Of a stretch of 64,000 nt of DNA, positions 54,515 through 62,824 are shown piece after piece. The notes under the pieces were generated by a model. It was not told the origin of the DNA and did not search any database. It saw nothing but the letters and a program-made list of their open reading frames with translations. Source of the stretch: Clostridium tetanomorphum (GTDB lineage Bacteria; Bacillota; Clostridia; Clostridiales; Clostridiaceae). Every line of letters starts with the position of its first letter. Positions within the stretch are counted from its first letter, which is position 1. Location: positions 124,001 to 188,000 of the forward strand of contig NZ_JAGGKA010000003.1 of assembly GCF_017873215.1 (NCBI RefSeq). The letters run 5' to 3'. A program made the position numbers and the translations under genes.

Positions 54515-55183
54515 TTGAGAAATAAAATAAAAAGAATAGTAGTATTTATTATAGTAATTGCTTTAATGGGAATAACAGCAATATCTTTTATTGATTTTAA
54601 GGTAAGAGAAAAAGGTAAAAAATACATTGTAAATCCTAAAGATGTTCCGGAGGCGGAAGCAATTTTAGTTTTAGGAGCTTATGTTAAGCCTGATGGTAAT
54701 CTTTGCGATATGTTGCAAGATAGGGTAGAGGTAGGAATAGATTTATATAAAAATAACAAAGCTAAAAAATTATTATTTAGTGGAGATCATGGACAAGTTA
54801 ATTATGATGAAGTAAACGCAATGAAGAAAGTTGCTGAAAAGAAAGGTGTTAAAGAGGAGGATATATTTTTAGATCATGCTGGATTTAGTACCTATGAAAG
54901 TATGTATAGGGCAAAAGAGATTTTTAAAGCTAAAAAAATAATAATTGTAACTCAAGAATACCATCTTATGAGAGCGGTGTATATAGCAAGACAGCTTGGA
55001 TTGGATGCTTATGGAGTAAATTCTGATCCAAGAAATTATTGGGGGATATCTAAATATAAAACTAGAGAAATTGCAGCAAGAGTAAAGGACTATTTTAATG
55101 TTAATATAATTAAATCAAAACCTAAATATCTAGGAGATGCTATACCTGTAAATGGAAATGGTATAGTTACACATGATAAGTAG
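54515..55183 (+). CDS. SanA/YdcF-type DUF218 membrane protein
   Basis: About 222 residues. A single N-terminal helix (about 6-28) anchors a DUF218 domain: AEAILVLGAYVKPDGNLCDMLQDRVEVGIDLY, LLFSGDHG, FLDHAGFSTYESMYRAKEIF, VTQEYHLMRAVYIARQLGLDA. This pattern is that of SanA, linked to envelope permeability and vancomycin sensitivity in enterobacteria. The catalytic role is unproven. The frame is open from 54479, but TTG 54515 fits GGAGGTG (54501-54507). Confidence 0.82.
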   Translation: MRNKIKRIVVFIIVIALMGITAISFIDFKVREKGKKYIVNPKDVPEAEAILVLGAYVKPDGNLCDMLQDRVEVGIDLYKNNKAKKLLFSGDHGQVNYDEVNAMKKVAEKKGVKEEDIFLDHAGFSTYESMYRAKEIFKAKKIIIVTQEYHLMRAVYIARQLGLDAYGVNSDPRNYWGISKYKTREIAARVKDYFNVNIIKSKPKYLGDAIPVNGNGIVTHDK

Positions 55184-55205
55184 ATAATTGCGAAATATGA
55201 AAAAT

Positions 55206-55243
55206 GAACCTCGCATATTTGTGCATCAAATGAGAGGTCTTTA
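55206..55243 (+). terminator. Probable terminator after the SanA-like gene
   Basis: ACCTC and GAGGT with inner CAT/ATG and TTTG/CAAA pairs, then CTTTATAAT. The T-run is weak. Confidence 0.5.
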
Positions 55244-55287
55244 TAATAATGATTCACTATACTATTATTTGTAAGGGAGATAGCTTA

Positions 55288-56139
55288 ATGGAATGGTTAG
55301 AAAGATTAAATGAATCACTTCAATATATTGAATCAAATTTAGATGGAGAAATTGAATATGAAAAGGCGGCAAAAATTGCATGTTGTACTGCATATCATTA
55401 CCAAAGAATGTTTTCATATATGGCAGGGATACCACTGTCAGAATATATAAGAAATAGAAGAATAACAAAGGCTGCTTTTGATTTGCAAAGTGGTGATAAG
55501 GTAATTGATGTAGCATTACGTTATGGATATGAATCTCCAACTGCTTTCAATAGGGCTTTTCAAAAGATACATCATGTATCACCTTCAGTAGCACAAAAGA
55601 AGGGAACGTTCCTAAAGGCATATCCTCCTATTAGTTTTAAAATAACAATAAAAGGAGTAGATGAAATGAATTATAGTATAGTTAAAAAGGAAGAAATCAG
55701 AATAGTGGGAGTAAAAGCACAATTAGAAAAGAATATTGAAAAGAATTTTAAAGATGTACCTAAGTTTTGGCAAGAATCAACACAAAATGGAGTAATTAAT
55801 CAGATAGTATCTCTTATGAATGAAGAGTCTAAGGGAATATTAGGAGTTTGTGCTTGTATGGATGACTTAGATCGATGGGAATATTATATAGCTACAAAAA
55901 CAGATAAAGAAGTACCAAAGGGTATGGAAGAATATATAATACCAGCAGGTACTTGGGCAGTTTTCCCTGGAGAGGGTGCTATGCCAAAAGCAATTCAAGA
56001 AATTGAAGAAAGAATAATTACAGAGTGGTTACCAACGTCGGGATATGAATATGCAGATGGACCAGATATTGAACTATATTTAAATGAAGATCCAATTAAT
56101 TCAAAGTTTGAAGTTTGGGTACCAATTAGAAAGGAGTAA
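55288..56139 (+). CDS. AraC-family regulator with GyrI-like effector domain
   Basis: 283 residues. Two helix-turn-helix motifs are at about 8-105 (ESLQYIESNLDGEIEYEKAAKIACCTAYHYQRMFSYMAGIPLSEYIRNRRITKAA, then VIDVALRYGYESPTAFNRAFQKIHHVSPS). A C-terminal GyrI-like small-molecule domain (about 125-283) ends ELYLNEDPINSKFEVWVPI. This Rob/SoxS-plus-GyrI architecture usually responds to drugs or cationic compounds. The frame starts at 55249, but ATG 55288 fits AAGGGAGAT. Confidence 0.86.
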   Translation: MEWLERLNESLQYIESNLDGEIEYEKAAKIACCTAYHYQRMFSYMAGIPLSEYIRNRRITKAAFDLQSGDKVIDVALRYGYESPTAFNRAFQKIHHVSPSVAQKKGTFLKAYPPISFKITIKGVDEMNYSIVKKEEIRIVGVKAQLEKNIEKNFKDVPKFWQESTQNGVINQIVSLMNEESKGILGVCACMDDLDRWEYYIATKTDKEVPKGMEEYIIPAGTWAVFPGEGAMPKAIQEIEERIITEWLPTSGYEYADGPDIELYLNEDPINSKFEVWVPIRKE

Positions 56140-56262
56140 GTCCATTATGTTACAGTGGAGGATGATATAAAAGGCCTAACGGCTTAAAAGATAGATAAAT
56201 TAATAGTTGTGGCATTACACAATGGCCTAAAAACGATTTTATAATTCGTGAGGTGAATATTT

Positions 56263-56682
56263 TTGGGGAAAGCAAGAGTATCACAAATAACAGCATACTT
56301 TAATTCTAATATAAAGACTGTTTGGGATGTGGTTACTAATAATAGTGATTATAAATGGAGGAGTGATATCAAAAGAATCGACATTCTTAAAGATGGAAAA
56401 GAATTTATTGAATATACTCATAGCGGAATTGCTACAAAATTTATCATTACTAAAAAGAATGAGTATAGTGAATATGGATTTAACATGGAAAATAAAAAGT
56501 TCACTGGTTTTTGGAATGGATATTTTTCAGAAACAGAAACAGGTGGAACGAAAATAGTTTTTACAGAAAATATCTTTATTAAAAATCCTATAATTAAAGT
56601 GTTATCTTATTTTTTTATGGATTTAAAGAAAATGCAGAAAATATATGTTTCAGATCTAAAAAAGAAATTAGGTGAGCAATGA
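56263..56682 (+). CDS. SRPBCC (START-like) family protein
   Basis: 139 residues. VSQITAYFNSNIKTVWDVVTNNSDYKWRSDIKRIDIL is the N-terminal strand and helix of the START/Bet v1-like fold, with the usual W-D-V-V-T-N segment, and GTKIVFTENIF follows. Such proteins bind lipids or small hydrophobic ligands. The target is unknown. TTG start behind GTGAGGTGA. It follows the AraC gene, and co-transcription is possible. Confidence 0.72.
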   Translation: MGKARVSQITAYFNSNIKTVWDVVTNNSDYKWRSDIKRIDILKDGKEFIEYTHSGIATKFIITKKNEYSEYGFNMENKKFTGFWNGYFSETETGGTKIVFTENIFIKNPIIKVLSYFFMDLKKMQKIYVSDLKKKLGEQ

Positions 56683-56772
56683 TATTAGTTCTGATAAATT
56701 TAAAAATAATGTAGTTAAAATAGGGGGAACAGAAGAAAATAGTATAGATTAAGAAATAAAGGGAATATTGAT

Positions 56773-57687
56773 ATGAATAAAATAATATTTAAAGAGGAAA
56801 GTTGTAAAAATGCTTTAAATAAATTGAAGAGAAGAATACCTTATGGATGGGACTTAAATATTTATAGAGGATGTCAACATGGGTGTAAATATTGTTATGC
56901 TATGTATTCTCACAAGTATTTAGGATCAGTTGATTTTTTTACAGATATTCATATAAAAACTAATATAGTAGATGTATTAGAGAAGGAGTTAAGAAATAAT
57001 AACTGGAAGAAAGAAGTTGTAAATATTGGTGGTGTAACTGATAGTTATCAGCCAGCAGAGGGTAAATATAAACTTATGCCTGAAATATTGAAACTTTTTA
57101 TAAAATATAAAACACCAGCTATAATTTCAACAAAATCAAAACTTATATTAAGAGACTATGATTTAATAGATAAGTTATCAAGAATAACTTATGTTAATAT
57201 TGCTGAAACAATAACTACTATGGATGAAAGTGTTAGAAAAAAGATAGAGCCCTTTGGAGCAACAAGCCTAGAAAGGTTTGAAGTTTTAAAAGAATTTAGA
57301 AAAACTAATGCTAGTACTGGGTTGCATGTTATGCCAATAATACCGTATATTACTGATAGTTATGAGAATTTTAATAGTATGTTTAACATGGCAAGTGATT
57401 GTAAAGTTAATTATGTACTACCAGGAACTCTTTATTTAAGAGGAGATACTAGACAGGTATTTTTTAATTTTATAAAAGAAGAATATGCACACTTATACGA
57501 AAAGTTACAAGGGTTATATAGTAAAGGTGGAGCAAGTAAAGAATATAAAGAAAAATTATATGAAGTTGTTAATGAATTAAGAGATAAATACAACCTTTCT
57601 AGTAGTTATACTAAGGCAATGAAAGAAAAAATGAATATTAAGGAAAATATTCAGATTTCATTATTTGATAAAGATAACATAAAGTAA
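56773..57687 (+). CDS. Radical SAM protein, spore-photoproduct-lyase-like
   Basis: 304 residues. The 4Fe-4S ligands are Cys34, Cys38 and Cys41 in RGCQHGCKYCYA, a C-x3-C-x2-C motif. VVNIGGVTDSYQPAEGKYKL and IISTKSKLILRDYDLI belong to the SplB-like COG1533 family (radical SAM proteins of the Rv2578c type). The chemistry is unknown, and no lesion-binding C-terminal domain typical of true spore photoproduct lyase is seen. The ATG lacks a strong ribosome site (AAAGGGAATATTG). Confidence 0.82.
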   Translation: MNKIIFKEESCKNALNKLKRRIPYGWDLNIYRGCQHGCKYCYAMYSHKYLGSVDFFTDIHIKTNIVDVLEKELRNNNWKKEVVNIGGVTDSYQPAEGKYKLMPEILKLFIKYKTPAIISTKSKLILRDYDLIDKLSRITYVNIAETITTMDESVRKKIEPFGATSLERFEVLKEFRKTNASTGLHVMPIIPYITDSYENFNSMFNMASDCKVNYVLPGTLYLRGDTRQVFFNFIKEEYAHLYEKLQGLYSKGGASKEYKEKLYEVVNELRDKYNLSSSYTKAMKEKMNIKENIQISLFDKDNIK

Positions 57688-57786
57688 TAAAAAATTATCA
57701 TAGTATTTAAAGAAAAAGAAATTCTTAAGTATGTATGTTTGTCAGTATAAAATATTAATATTTATTTTTATAAAAAATAGTGAGAA

Positions 57787-57826
57787 AATAGTAGTATACT
57801 ATAAAGGGTAGGACTACTATTTTTTG
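57787..57826 (+). terminator. Terminator after the radical SAM gene
   Basis: AATAGTAGT and ACTACTATT pair around a 17-base loop and run into TTTTTT. Confidence 0.8.
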
Positions 57827-57914
57827 TTTCCATATACTGTGTTCTATAAGAAAAGCTTAAACAAAACTTATTCAATGGAGAATAAATTATATGGTTAGGA
57901 AATGGTGATAAAAA

Positions 57915-58742
57915 GTGAAAGATAAACTGTCAATTGGTGAATTTGCAAGATTAAGAAATATTACCACTGAAACATTAAGGCACTATGATAGAATAGGTTT
58001 ACTTAAGCCTATTAAAGTAGATGCAAGAACTGGATATAGATACTATTCTATTTTACAGTATGAACAATTAGGAACTATTAAAGAACTTCGCCAACTAGGC
58101 ATGAGCATTGATGAAATTAAGAAGTACTTCAATAATAGAAATCTAACACAATCTTTTAGTATACTAAAAGATAAACATGATAAACTCATAAATAAAATAA
58201 AAGAATTACAACAATTGGAAGAAAGTATTAGTGAAAAAATAAAACACCTAGAATCCATCTCTAAGCTATCAGACTTTCAAAATATAGTTATTAAAGAAAT
58301 TGAAGAGAGAGAAATAATTACTTTTGACAAATCTATAAAAAATGAAATTGACTTAAGTTATTCATGTATTGAATTAGAGAATGAATTAAAAGAAATAGCT
58401 CCTATAGTTGCAAGCAATCGCTTTGGAACAATGATAAAACAAAAGGATGTAGAGTTAAATAAGTATATAGAATCAGCTAGTATGTTTCTTTTTATCAAGG
58501 ATAAAGAAAATATCCATAAAAATTATATTAAAAAAATTGCTAAAGGTACTTATGCTTGCATGTATTACAAAGGAAGTATTTCTAATATGGAAGTTAATTT
58601 AAAAAAGATGATGAAATACATTAATATACAAGGATATAAAATATGTGGTGATGTGCTTCAAATCGTCCAAATAGATATTAGTGTCACAGATAAAATAGAG
58701 GAAATATTATTTGAAATACAAATACCTATAAAAGTGTATTGA
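57915..58742 (+). CDS. MerR-family regulator with multidrug-type effector domain
   Basis: 275 residues. The N-terminal winged helix is LSIGEFARLRNITTETLRHYDRIGLLKPIKVDARTGYRYYSILQYEQLGTIKELRQLGMSIDEIKKYF. A coiled coil (about 80-115) joins it to a GyrI-like effector domain (about 120-275). This is the BmrR/BltR architecture, where drug binding untwists the promoter of an efflux pump. The next gene is a MATE exporter whose promoter has the MerR layout and overlaps the stop codon of this gene. GTG start. Confidence 0.88.
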   Translation: MKDKLSIGEFARLRNITTETLRHYDRIGLLKPIKVDARTGYRYYSILQYEQLGTIKELRQLGMSIDEIKKYFNNRNLTQSFSILKDKHDKLINKIKELQQLEESISEKIKHLESISKLSDFQNIVIKEIEEREIITFDKSIKNEIDLSYSCIELENELKEIAPIVASNRFGTMIKQKDVELNKYIESASMFLFIKDKENIHKNYIKKIAKGTYACMYYKGSISNMEVNLKKMMKYINIQGYKICGDVLQIVQIDISVTDKIEEILFEIQIPIKVY

Positions 58743-58769
58743 CCTTTGTGTAGCACAAAGGTTTATAAT
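58739..58769 (+). promoter_or_regulatory. MerR-type promoter of the MATE gene
   Basis: TTGACC at 58739-58744 and TATAAT at 58764-58769 are separated by 19 bases, the overlong spacing typical of MerR-activated promoters. The spacer is filled by the palindrome ACCTTTGTG-TAG-CACAAAGGT (58742-58762). The TGA stop of the merR-type gene lies inside the -35 element. Confidence 0.85.
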
Positions 58770-58843
58770 GTACTCCATGAGAACAAAACATATTAACCTT
58801 ATGGTTATTTTATGCTTAATTATGTTTCGTGGAGGTAGAATAA

Positions 58844-60169
58844 ATGAGAGAAAATATATTGGGAACAGAGAAAATATCTAGGCTGTTCATTAAATTTTCA
58901 ATCCCAGCAATAATTTCTATGGTAATAGCAGGTATACAAACTATAATAGATGGAATATTTTTAGGAAATTTTGTTGGGCAAAATGCACTGGCTAGTGTAA
59001 ATATAATTCAACCATTTGTGCAAGCTATAATAGGTTTCAGTATGATAATAAGCGTAGGTTCTCTAAGCTTTTTAGGAAGAAGTTTAGGAGAACATAAAAA
59101 AGAAGAAGCACAAAATATATTTAAAACAGCACTTATGTGTATTGTAGTAATATCTTTATGTATAATATTAGTTGGAACCTTATTTGATAAAGAAATTGCA
59201 GTATTATTAGGAGCAAATAAAGTGTTATTAGAAGGGGTATCAACATATATAAAAGTTATATCTATATTTGCGCTACCAATATCCTTAATGTTTTTATTTG
59301 GATTTACTAATAGGGTGGTAGAAAAGCCAGAATTATATTTAAAGGGTATGATTTTAAGTGTAATTGTTAATATAAGTTTAGATTTTATATTTATAAAACA
59401 ATTAAGTTTAGGAATAAGAGGAGCAGCACTTGCTACGGGTATAGCATATGTAGTAGCATTTTTTATAGTAATGCCTCCTATGTTAAATAAAAATAATATA
59501 GTAAATATATTTAGTGGTAAATTTGATAAATCAGCAATAATGCCAATGGCATACAATGGTTCATCAGAAGGAGTAGTGTCAATTGCAGCGGCTACAACTG
59601 CATATTTATTCAATGCTACATTTATGAAAATAGCTGGAGAAACTGGTGTAGCAGCATTTACAATAATAAATTATATATCTGAATTTGGAATACTTACAAT
59701 GTTTGGTGTGTCAGACGGAATAGGACCTATACTTAGCTATAACTATGGATATAAAAAGCAAAATAGATTAAATGATACACTAAAGTTAGCATTAAAGGTG
59801 AATTTATTTATAGGAGTAACATTATTTTTTATATTATTTGTATTTGGAAAGCAATTAGTATCATTATTTGCAAGTGGAAATGAAGTACTTTTAAGCTTGG
59901 CGGTAAAGGGATCAAAAACATATGCATTTGCCTTTTTACTATGTGGATTTAATATAATTAATTCAGGATACTTTACAGCAATAGGTGATGCTAAGTCATC
60001 TATTATAATAGCAGCAAGTAGAGGCATAGTATTTATAATTTTAGGTATAAATATACTTCCTATGATTATTGGAATGAGGGGAGTATGGCTTACAGTTCCA
60101 TTTGCTGAATGTATGACATTTATTATAGGTATGTATTTGTTTAAAAAATTATGCCTAAAAACAGTTTAA
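58844..60169 (+). CDS. MATE family multidrug exporter
   Basis: 441 residues with twelve predicted helices in two halves. The start ENILGTEKISRLFIKFSIPAIISMVIAGIQTIIDGIFLGNFVG and the second-half equivalent (GETGVAAFTIINYISEFGILTMFGVSDGIGPILSYNYGYKKQNRLNDTLK) are characteristic of NorM/MepA-like proton or sodium antiporters. It exports cationic drugs or dyes and is likely induced by the upstream MerR regulator. TGGAGGTAG precedes the ATG. Confidence 0.92.
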   Translation: MRENILGTEKISRLFIKFSIPAIISMVIAGIQTIIDGIFLGNFVGQNALASVNIIQPFVQAIIGFSMIISVGSLSFLGRSLGEHKKEEAQNIFKTALMCIVVISLCIILVGTLFDKEIAVLLGANKVLLEGVSTYIKVISIFALPISLMFLFGFTNRVVEKPELYLKGMILSVIVNISLDFIFIKQLSLGIRGAALATGIAYVVAFFIVMPPMLNKNNIVNIFSGKFDKSAIMPMAYNGSSEGVVSIAAATTAYLFNATFMKIAGETGVAAFTIINYISEFGILTMFGVSDGIGPILSYNYGYKKQNRLNDTLKLALKVNLFIGVTLFFILFVFGKQLVSLFASGNEVLLSLAVKGSKTYAFAFLLCGFNIINSGYFTAIGDAKSSIIIAASRGIVFIILGINILPMIIGMRGVWLTVPFAECMTFIIGMYLFKKLCLKTV

Positions 60170-60197
60170 AATGTTAAAGAGATAAGGGGGATAAATC

Positions 60198-61109
60198 ATG
60201 ATAAGAAAATATACTTTATATCAAATTGATTCGTTTACAAAGGAAAAATTCACAGGAAATCCGGCAGGAGTAATAACAAATGCAGATGGATTAGCTGACT
60301 ACGAAATGCAAAAAATCGCTAGAGAACTTAATAATTCTGAGACAGCCTTTATTTTTTCTTCAAATAGCAACAAGTATGATGCTCATGTACGTTTTTTTAC
60401 TCCAACAAATGAAGTGCCAATTTGTGGACATGCTACTATTGCTGCTCATTATGCTCGCGCTATTGAAAATGGACTGGATACTTCAAGGGTTTATCATAAA
60501 ACTGGTGCGGGGATTTTGCCTGTTGATATAATAAAGGAAAATGAGGATTACAAAATTGTTATGACTCAGGGTAAAATTGAGTTTGGTACAATTATTGACG
60601 GAGCAAATAAAGAAAAACTTCTATCTGCCCTTAATATAACAAATAATGATTTGCTAGAAAACTATAAAATTCAGATTGTTTCAACAGGTCATTCTAAGGT
60701 TATGATTGGTATAAAAAATATTGAAACTTTAAATACATTAAAGCCAAACTATGATGCACTTTCTAGATTAAGTAATATTATTAAATGCAATGGATATTAT
60801 GTTTTTACTGTTAATTCACAGGATAGTGATATTTTAATACATGGTAGAATGTTTGCACCTGCAGTAGGTATTAATGAAGACCCTGTTACTGGTAATGCAA
60901 ATGGTCCTTTGGGTGCATATCTTGTTCATCATAATCTTGTTAAACATAATAATTCTTTATTTAGATTTAAGGCTAAGCAGGGTGAAGCTATAAAACGACA
61001 AGGCATTATTGAAGTTGAGGTGAAAATAGAAGATAAAGAACCTGTTGAAGTTAAGATTTCTGGAAATGCAGTAATAATATTTAAATCACAGTTATCATTA
61101 AATGATTAA
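60198..61109 (+). CDS. PhzF-family isomerase-like protein
   Basis: 303 residues of the PhzF/YddE fold. It begins YTLYQIDSFTKEKFTGNPAGVI and contains the catalytic Glu in NNSETAFIF and FFTPTNEVPICGHATIAAHY. The second half repeats the fold with GRMFAPAVGINEDPVTGNANGPLGAYL. PhzF itself isomerises a phenazine precursor, but no phenazine genes occur here, so the substrate is unknown. It follows the MATE gene by 28 bases with AAGGGGG before the ATG and may share its transcript. Confidence 0.87.
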   Translation: MIRKYTLYQIDSFTKEKFTGNPAGVITNADGLADYEMQKIARELNNSETAFIFSSNSNKYDAHVRFFTPTNEVPICGHATIAAHYARAIENGLDTSRVYHKTGAGILPVDIIKENEDYKIVMTQGKIEFGTIIDGANKEKLLSALNITNNDLLENYKIQIVSTGHSKVMIGIKNIETLNTLKPNYDALSRLSNIIKCNGYYVFTVNSQDSDILIHGRMFAPAVGINEDPVTGNANGPLGAYLVHHNLVKHNNSLFRFKAKQGEAIKRQGIIEVEVKIEDKEPVEVKISGNAVIIFKSQLSLND

Positions 61110-61150
61110 ATAAAAAAGACTTCTAATATAAATAAACAATATCTAATGAT

Positions 61151-61196
61151 GTATCTGCTCTAATACTATTATCAGTAGCAGTATTAGGGCAGATAC
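61151..61196. terminator. Strong 17-bp hairpin between convergent genes
   Basis: GTATCTGCTCTAATACT and AGTATTAGGGCAGATAC pair with one G-U. It lies between the phzF-like gene and the minus-strand FusB-like gene, and no T-run is evident. It is probably a terminator. Confidence 0.6.
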
Positions 61197-61211
61197 GTCC
61201 ATAGCTAACAA

Positions 61212-61871
61212 TTACTTGATATTGTTAACATCTTTTAAAATTTTTTCAAGCTTTTCCACAGCTACAATTCGGTTATTACACTTTGCGCTATCTAAACACA
61301 TATGAAAGCCTATTGACCTATAGTTACCTTCTCCAGCATTAGCTGTTTTACAGATAGGTGAAACAAAGGCTACTTCATTTTCCCCACCTACATGATTGCA
61401 AAGCGTACATATATGAGTTTTATTGGAACTATAATTTGGAATTCTACATGTCATACTTACGAGTTTACCATTCATATTGTAAACTACAAATAATTTTCTA
61501 ATGGATTCATCAATCCAACCTAAATACACATTCTTTGAATCTTGTACATTTAGGTTTGGTAATTTTAATTTTTTTTCTTTTTTAAACAATTTATTAATTT
61601 GTGCATTTGTAACGTTTGGCATTCCATATATATATTCATTCAATGTAGCTAAATACTTATCAATTTGCAAGTGGTCATTTATTTTACTAATATCAAGTAG
61701 TTCTTTTTGTTTCTCAGATAAATCTGTAAAAATACGTAATATCTTCTCATGTATATATGCTTTAGTTGTTTCAATAATATTAACATCCACACAACCTTTG
61801 AAGGCATTATTTAAATCATTTAAACATTTTTTTATATAATTATACTCATGTTTTTTTATAAAAGCATTCAT
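61212..61871 (-). CDS. EF-G-binding protein, FusB/FusC (FBP) family
   Basis: About 219 residues. The helical N-terminal domain starts MNAFIKKHEYNYIKKCLNDL, matching FusB's QYNYI region. The C-terminal treble-clef part has LGWIDESIRKLFVVYNMNGKLVSM, then zinc ligands CTLC and the Cys pair in HMCLDSAKC near the end. FusB binds EF-G on the ribosome and removes fusidic-acid-stalled factor. Chromosomal homologues in Firmicutes vary in how well they do this. The frame begins at an ATG at 61898, but AAAGAGGTG fits ATG 61871. A promoter and a hairpin terminator lie before it. Confidence 0.83.
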   Translation of the reverse strand: MNAFIKKHEYNYIKKCLNDLNNAFKGCVDVNIIETTKAYIHEKILRIFTDLSEKQKELLDISKINDHLQIDKYLATLNEYIYGMPNVTNAQINKLFKKEKKLKLPNLNVQDSKNVYLGWIDESIRKLFVVYNMNGKLVSMTCRIPNYSSNKTHICTLCNHVGGENEVAFVSPICKTANAGEGNYRSIGFHMCLDSAKCNNRIVAVEKLEKILKDVNNIK

Positions 61872-61937
61872 AAAATCTAGCACCTCTTTTTTTAACATAT
61901 GTTGTTTTTTATTTTATCATCAGTCCACTAGCAAAAA

Positions 61938-61978
61938 GATGATTATTATTACTCCAACTGAAAGTAACAATAATCATC
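61938..61978 (-). terminator. Hairpin terminator in the FusB-like gene's leader
   Basis: On the minus strand GATGATTATTGTTAC and GTAATAATAATCATC pair over 15 positions (one G-U) around an 11-base loop, followed by TTTTTG. It ends about 65 bases before the gene start, so it can end the upstream transcript or act as an attenuator. Confidence 0.75.
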
Positions 61979-62072
61979 CTGGTTTAAAACATACTACATA
62001 TTCATAATAATTTTATTTCTGAAGCTTGTCTTAAATTAAAAATAATAACTTTCATTGGATTGCCACAATGAA

Positions 62073-62102
62073 ATCATAGCATAGTTTAAGATAAGCATTC
62101 AA
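62073..62102 (-). promoter_or_regulatory. Possible promoter of the FusB-like gene
   Basis: On the minus strand TTGAAT (62102-62097), 18 bases, TATGAT (62078-62073). This predicts a leader of about 190 bases that contains the hairpin terminator. Confidence 0.5.
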
Positions 62103-62125
62103 TCTAATAAATAATTCTGTAATGA

Positions 62126-62404
62126 TTATAAGCATAAAAGTTTTTCTTGACTTATTATTCTTCTTATACTCTTTTCTGACAGGTAATATTCTTGAGTTAG
62201 TTCATTAATAGTAGCCCCATCAATGTACTTTTTATAAATTTCATTATTTCTCACCTTAAGACTACTTTTTATACCACTTTTTTCTCCCCAGGCCTTATGA
62301 TTTCCATTTTTTCTGGGTATATAAAGATATTCCCCGTCTATATATTCTTGTATTATTTTAACAATTTCCTCTGGTAACACATCTTGTGCTTTTATATATT
62401 TCAT
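62126..62404 (-). CDS. Mor-like DNA-binding protein (CD3324 family)
   Basis: 92 residues. YIKAQDVLPEEIVKIIQEYIDGEYLYIPRKNGNHKAWGEKSG is the conserved N-terminal half of clostridial CD3324-type proteins. The second half IYKKYIDGATINELTQEYYLSEKSIRRIISQEK is a helix-turn-helix, related to the Mor/C phage activator fold. It is probably a small regulator. The target is unknown. GGAGGAGTAAGGAA precedes the ATG. A 28-codon ORF with its own promoter lies upstream on the same strand. Confidence 0.78.
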   Translation of the reverse strand: MKYIKAQDVLPEEIVKIIQEYIDGEYLYIPRKNGNHKAWGEKSGIKSSLKVRNNEIYKKYIDGATINELTQEYYLSEKSIRRIISQEKLLCL

Positions 62405-62507
62405 TTCCTTACTCCTCCACTTTTACCATAGTATTAAAGCAAAGAATACTAAGAAGCTATGTGTTACAGAGCCTAAAACATGTAAGCATTTCAGCTAATT
62501 TAACAGC

Positions 62508-62594
62508 TTAGGCTCCAAACAAAGATAGCTGACTTTGTTGTAGTCTTTGCAAGGAGCAAGCTGATTTAGAGCTGAATGTATCAATGACCTTCAT
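62508..62594 (-). CDS. Candidate leader peptide upstream of the Mor-like gene, 28 residues
   Basis: GGGGGTG five bases before ATG 62594 starts a frame MKVIDTFSSKSACSLQ ending QLSLFGA, stop at 62508. A promoter (TTCAAT, 16 bases, TATAAT) lies just upstream. GAGCCTAA at the stop codon pairs with TTAGGCTC at 62469-62476, 31 bases on, and CAACAAAG/CTTTGTTTG stems lie inside the ORF. This resembles a translational attenuator. The remaining bases 62649-62824 hold nothing that I can name. Confidence 0.5.
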   Translation of the reverse strand: MKVIDTFSSKSACSLQRLQQSQLSLFGA

Positions 62595-62620
62595 AAAAAC
62601 ACCCCCAATACGTTACGCCT

Positions 62621-62648
62621 ATTATATCATAATTAACATTAAATTGAA
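62621..62648 (-). promoter_or_regulatory. Promoter of the 28-codon leader ORF
   Basis: On the minus strand TTCAAT (62648-62643), a 16-base spacer, TATAAT (62626-62621). The -10 is perfect and the -35 partial. Confidence 0.5.
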
Positions 62649-62824
62649 TATATGTTTATCCTAGAGGAGAATTTTATAACCTTTTTCGGGTGAAAGTTGT
62701 AGGGTAAATCTTATTAATTTGATTAATATTTATATTTTAGTTTTAAAATCAAAAATGCAAACATACAATAAACTAATTATTATGTTTAAATAAAATGTAT
62801 TTTTGATGAAAGGTATAGATAGGC

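Noticed and set aside
58742-58768. ACCTTTGTG/CACAAAGGT hairpin as a terminator of the merR gene
   Set aside because: No T-run follows, and it sits exactly in the 19-base spacer between TTGACC and TATAAT, so it reads better as the MerR operator.
58776-58880. ORF beginning MRTKHINLMVILCLIMF upstream of and overlapping the MATE start
   Set aside because: It has no ribosome site and runs out of frame into the MATE gene. It is probably chance.
59008-59613. Long minus-strand ORF (201 codons) inside the MATE gene, and a similar 138-codon one at 12982-13398
   Set aside because: They are antisense shadows of conserved membrane proteins: no ribosome site and no recognisable protein sequence.
62465-62520. 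tRNA-like fold on either strand around GAGCCTAA
   Set aside because: There is no TTCGA loop, no acceptor of the right length and no anticodon arm. The repeat is better explained as part of the leader-peptide region.
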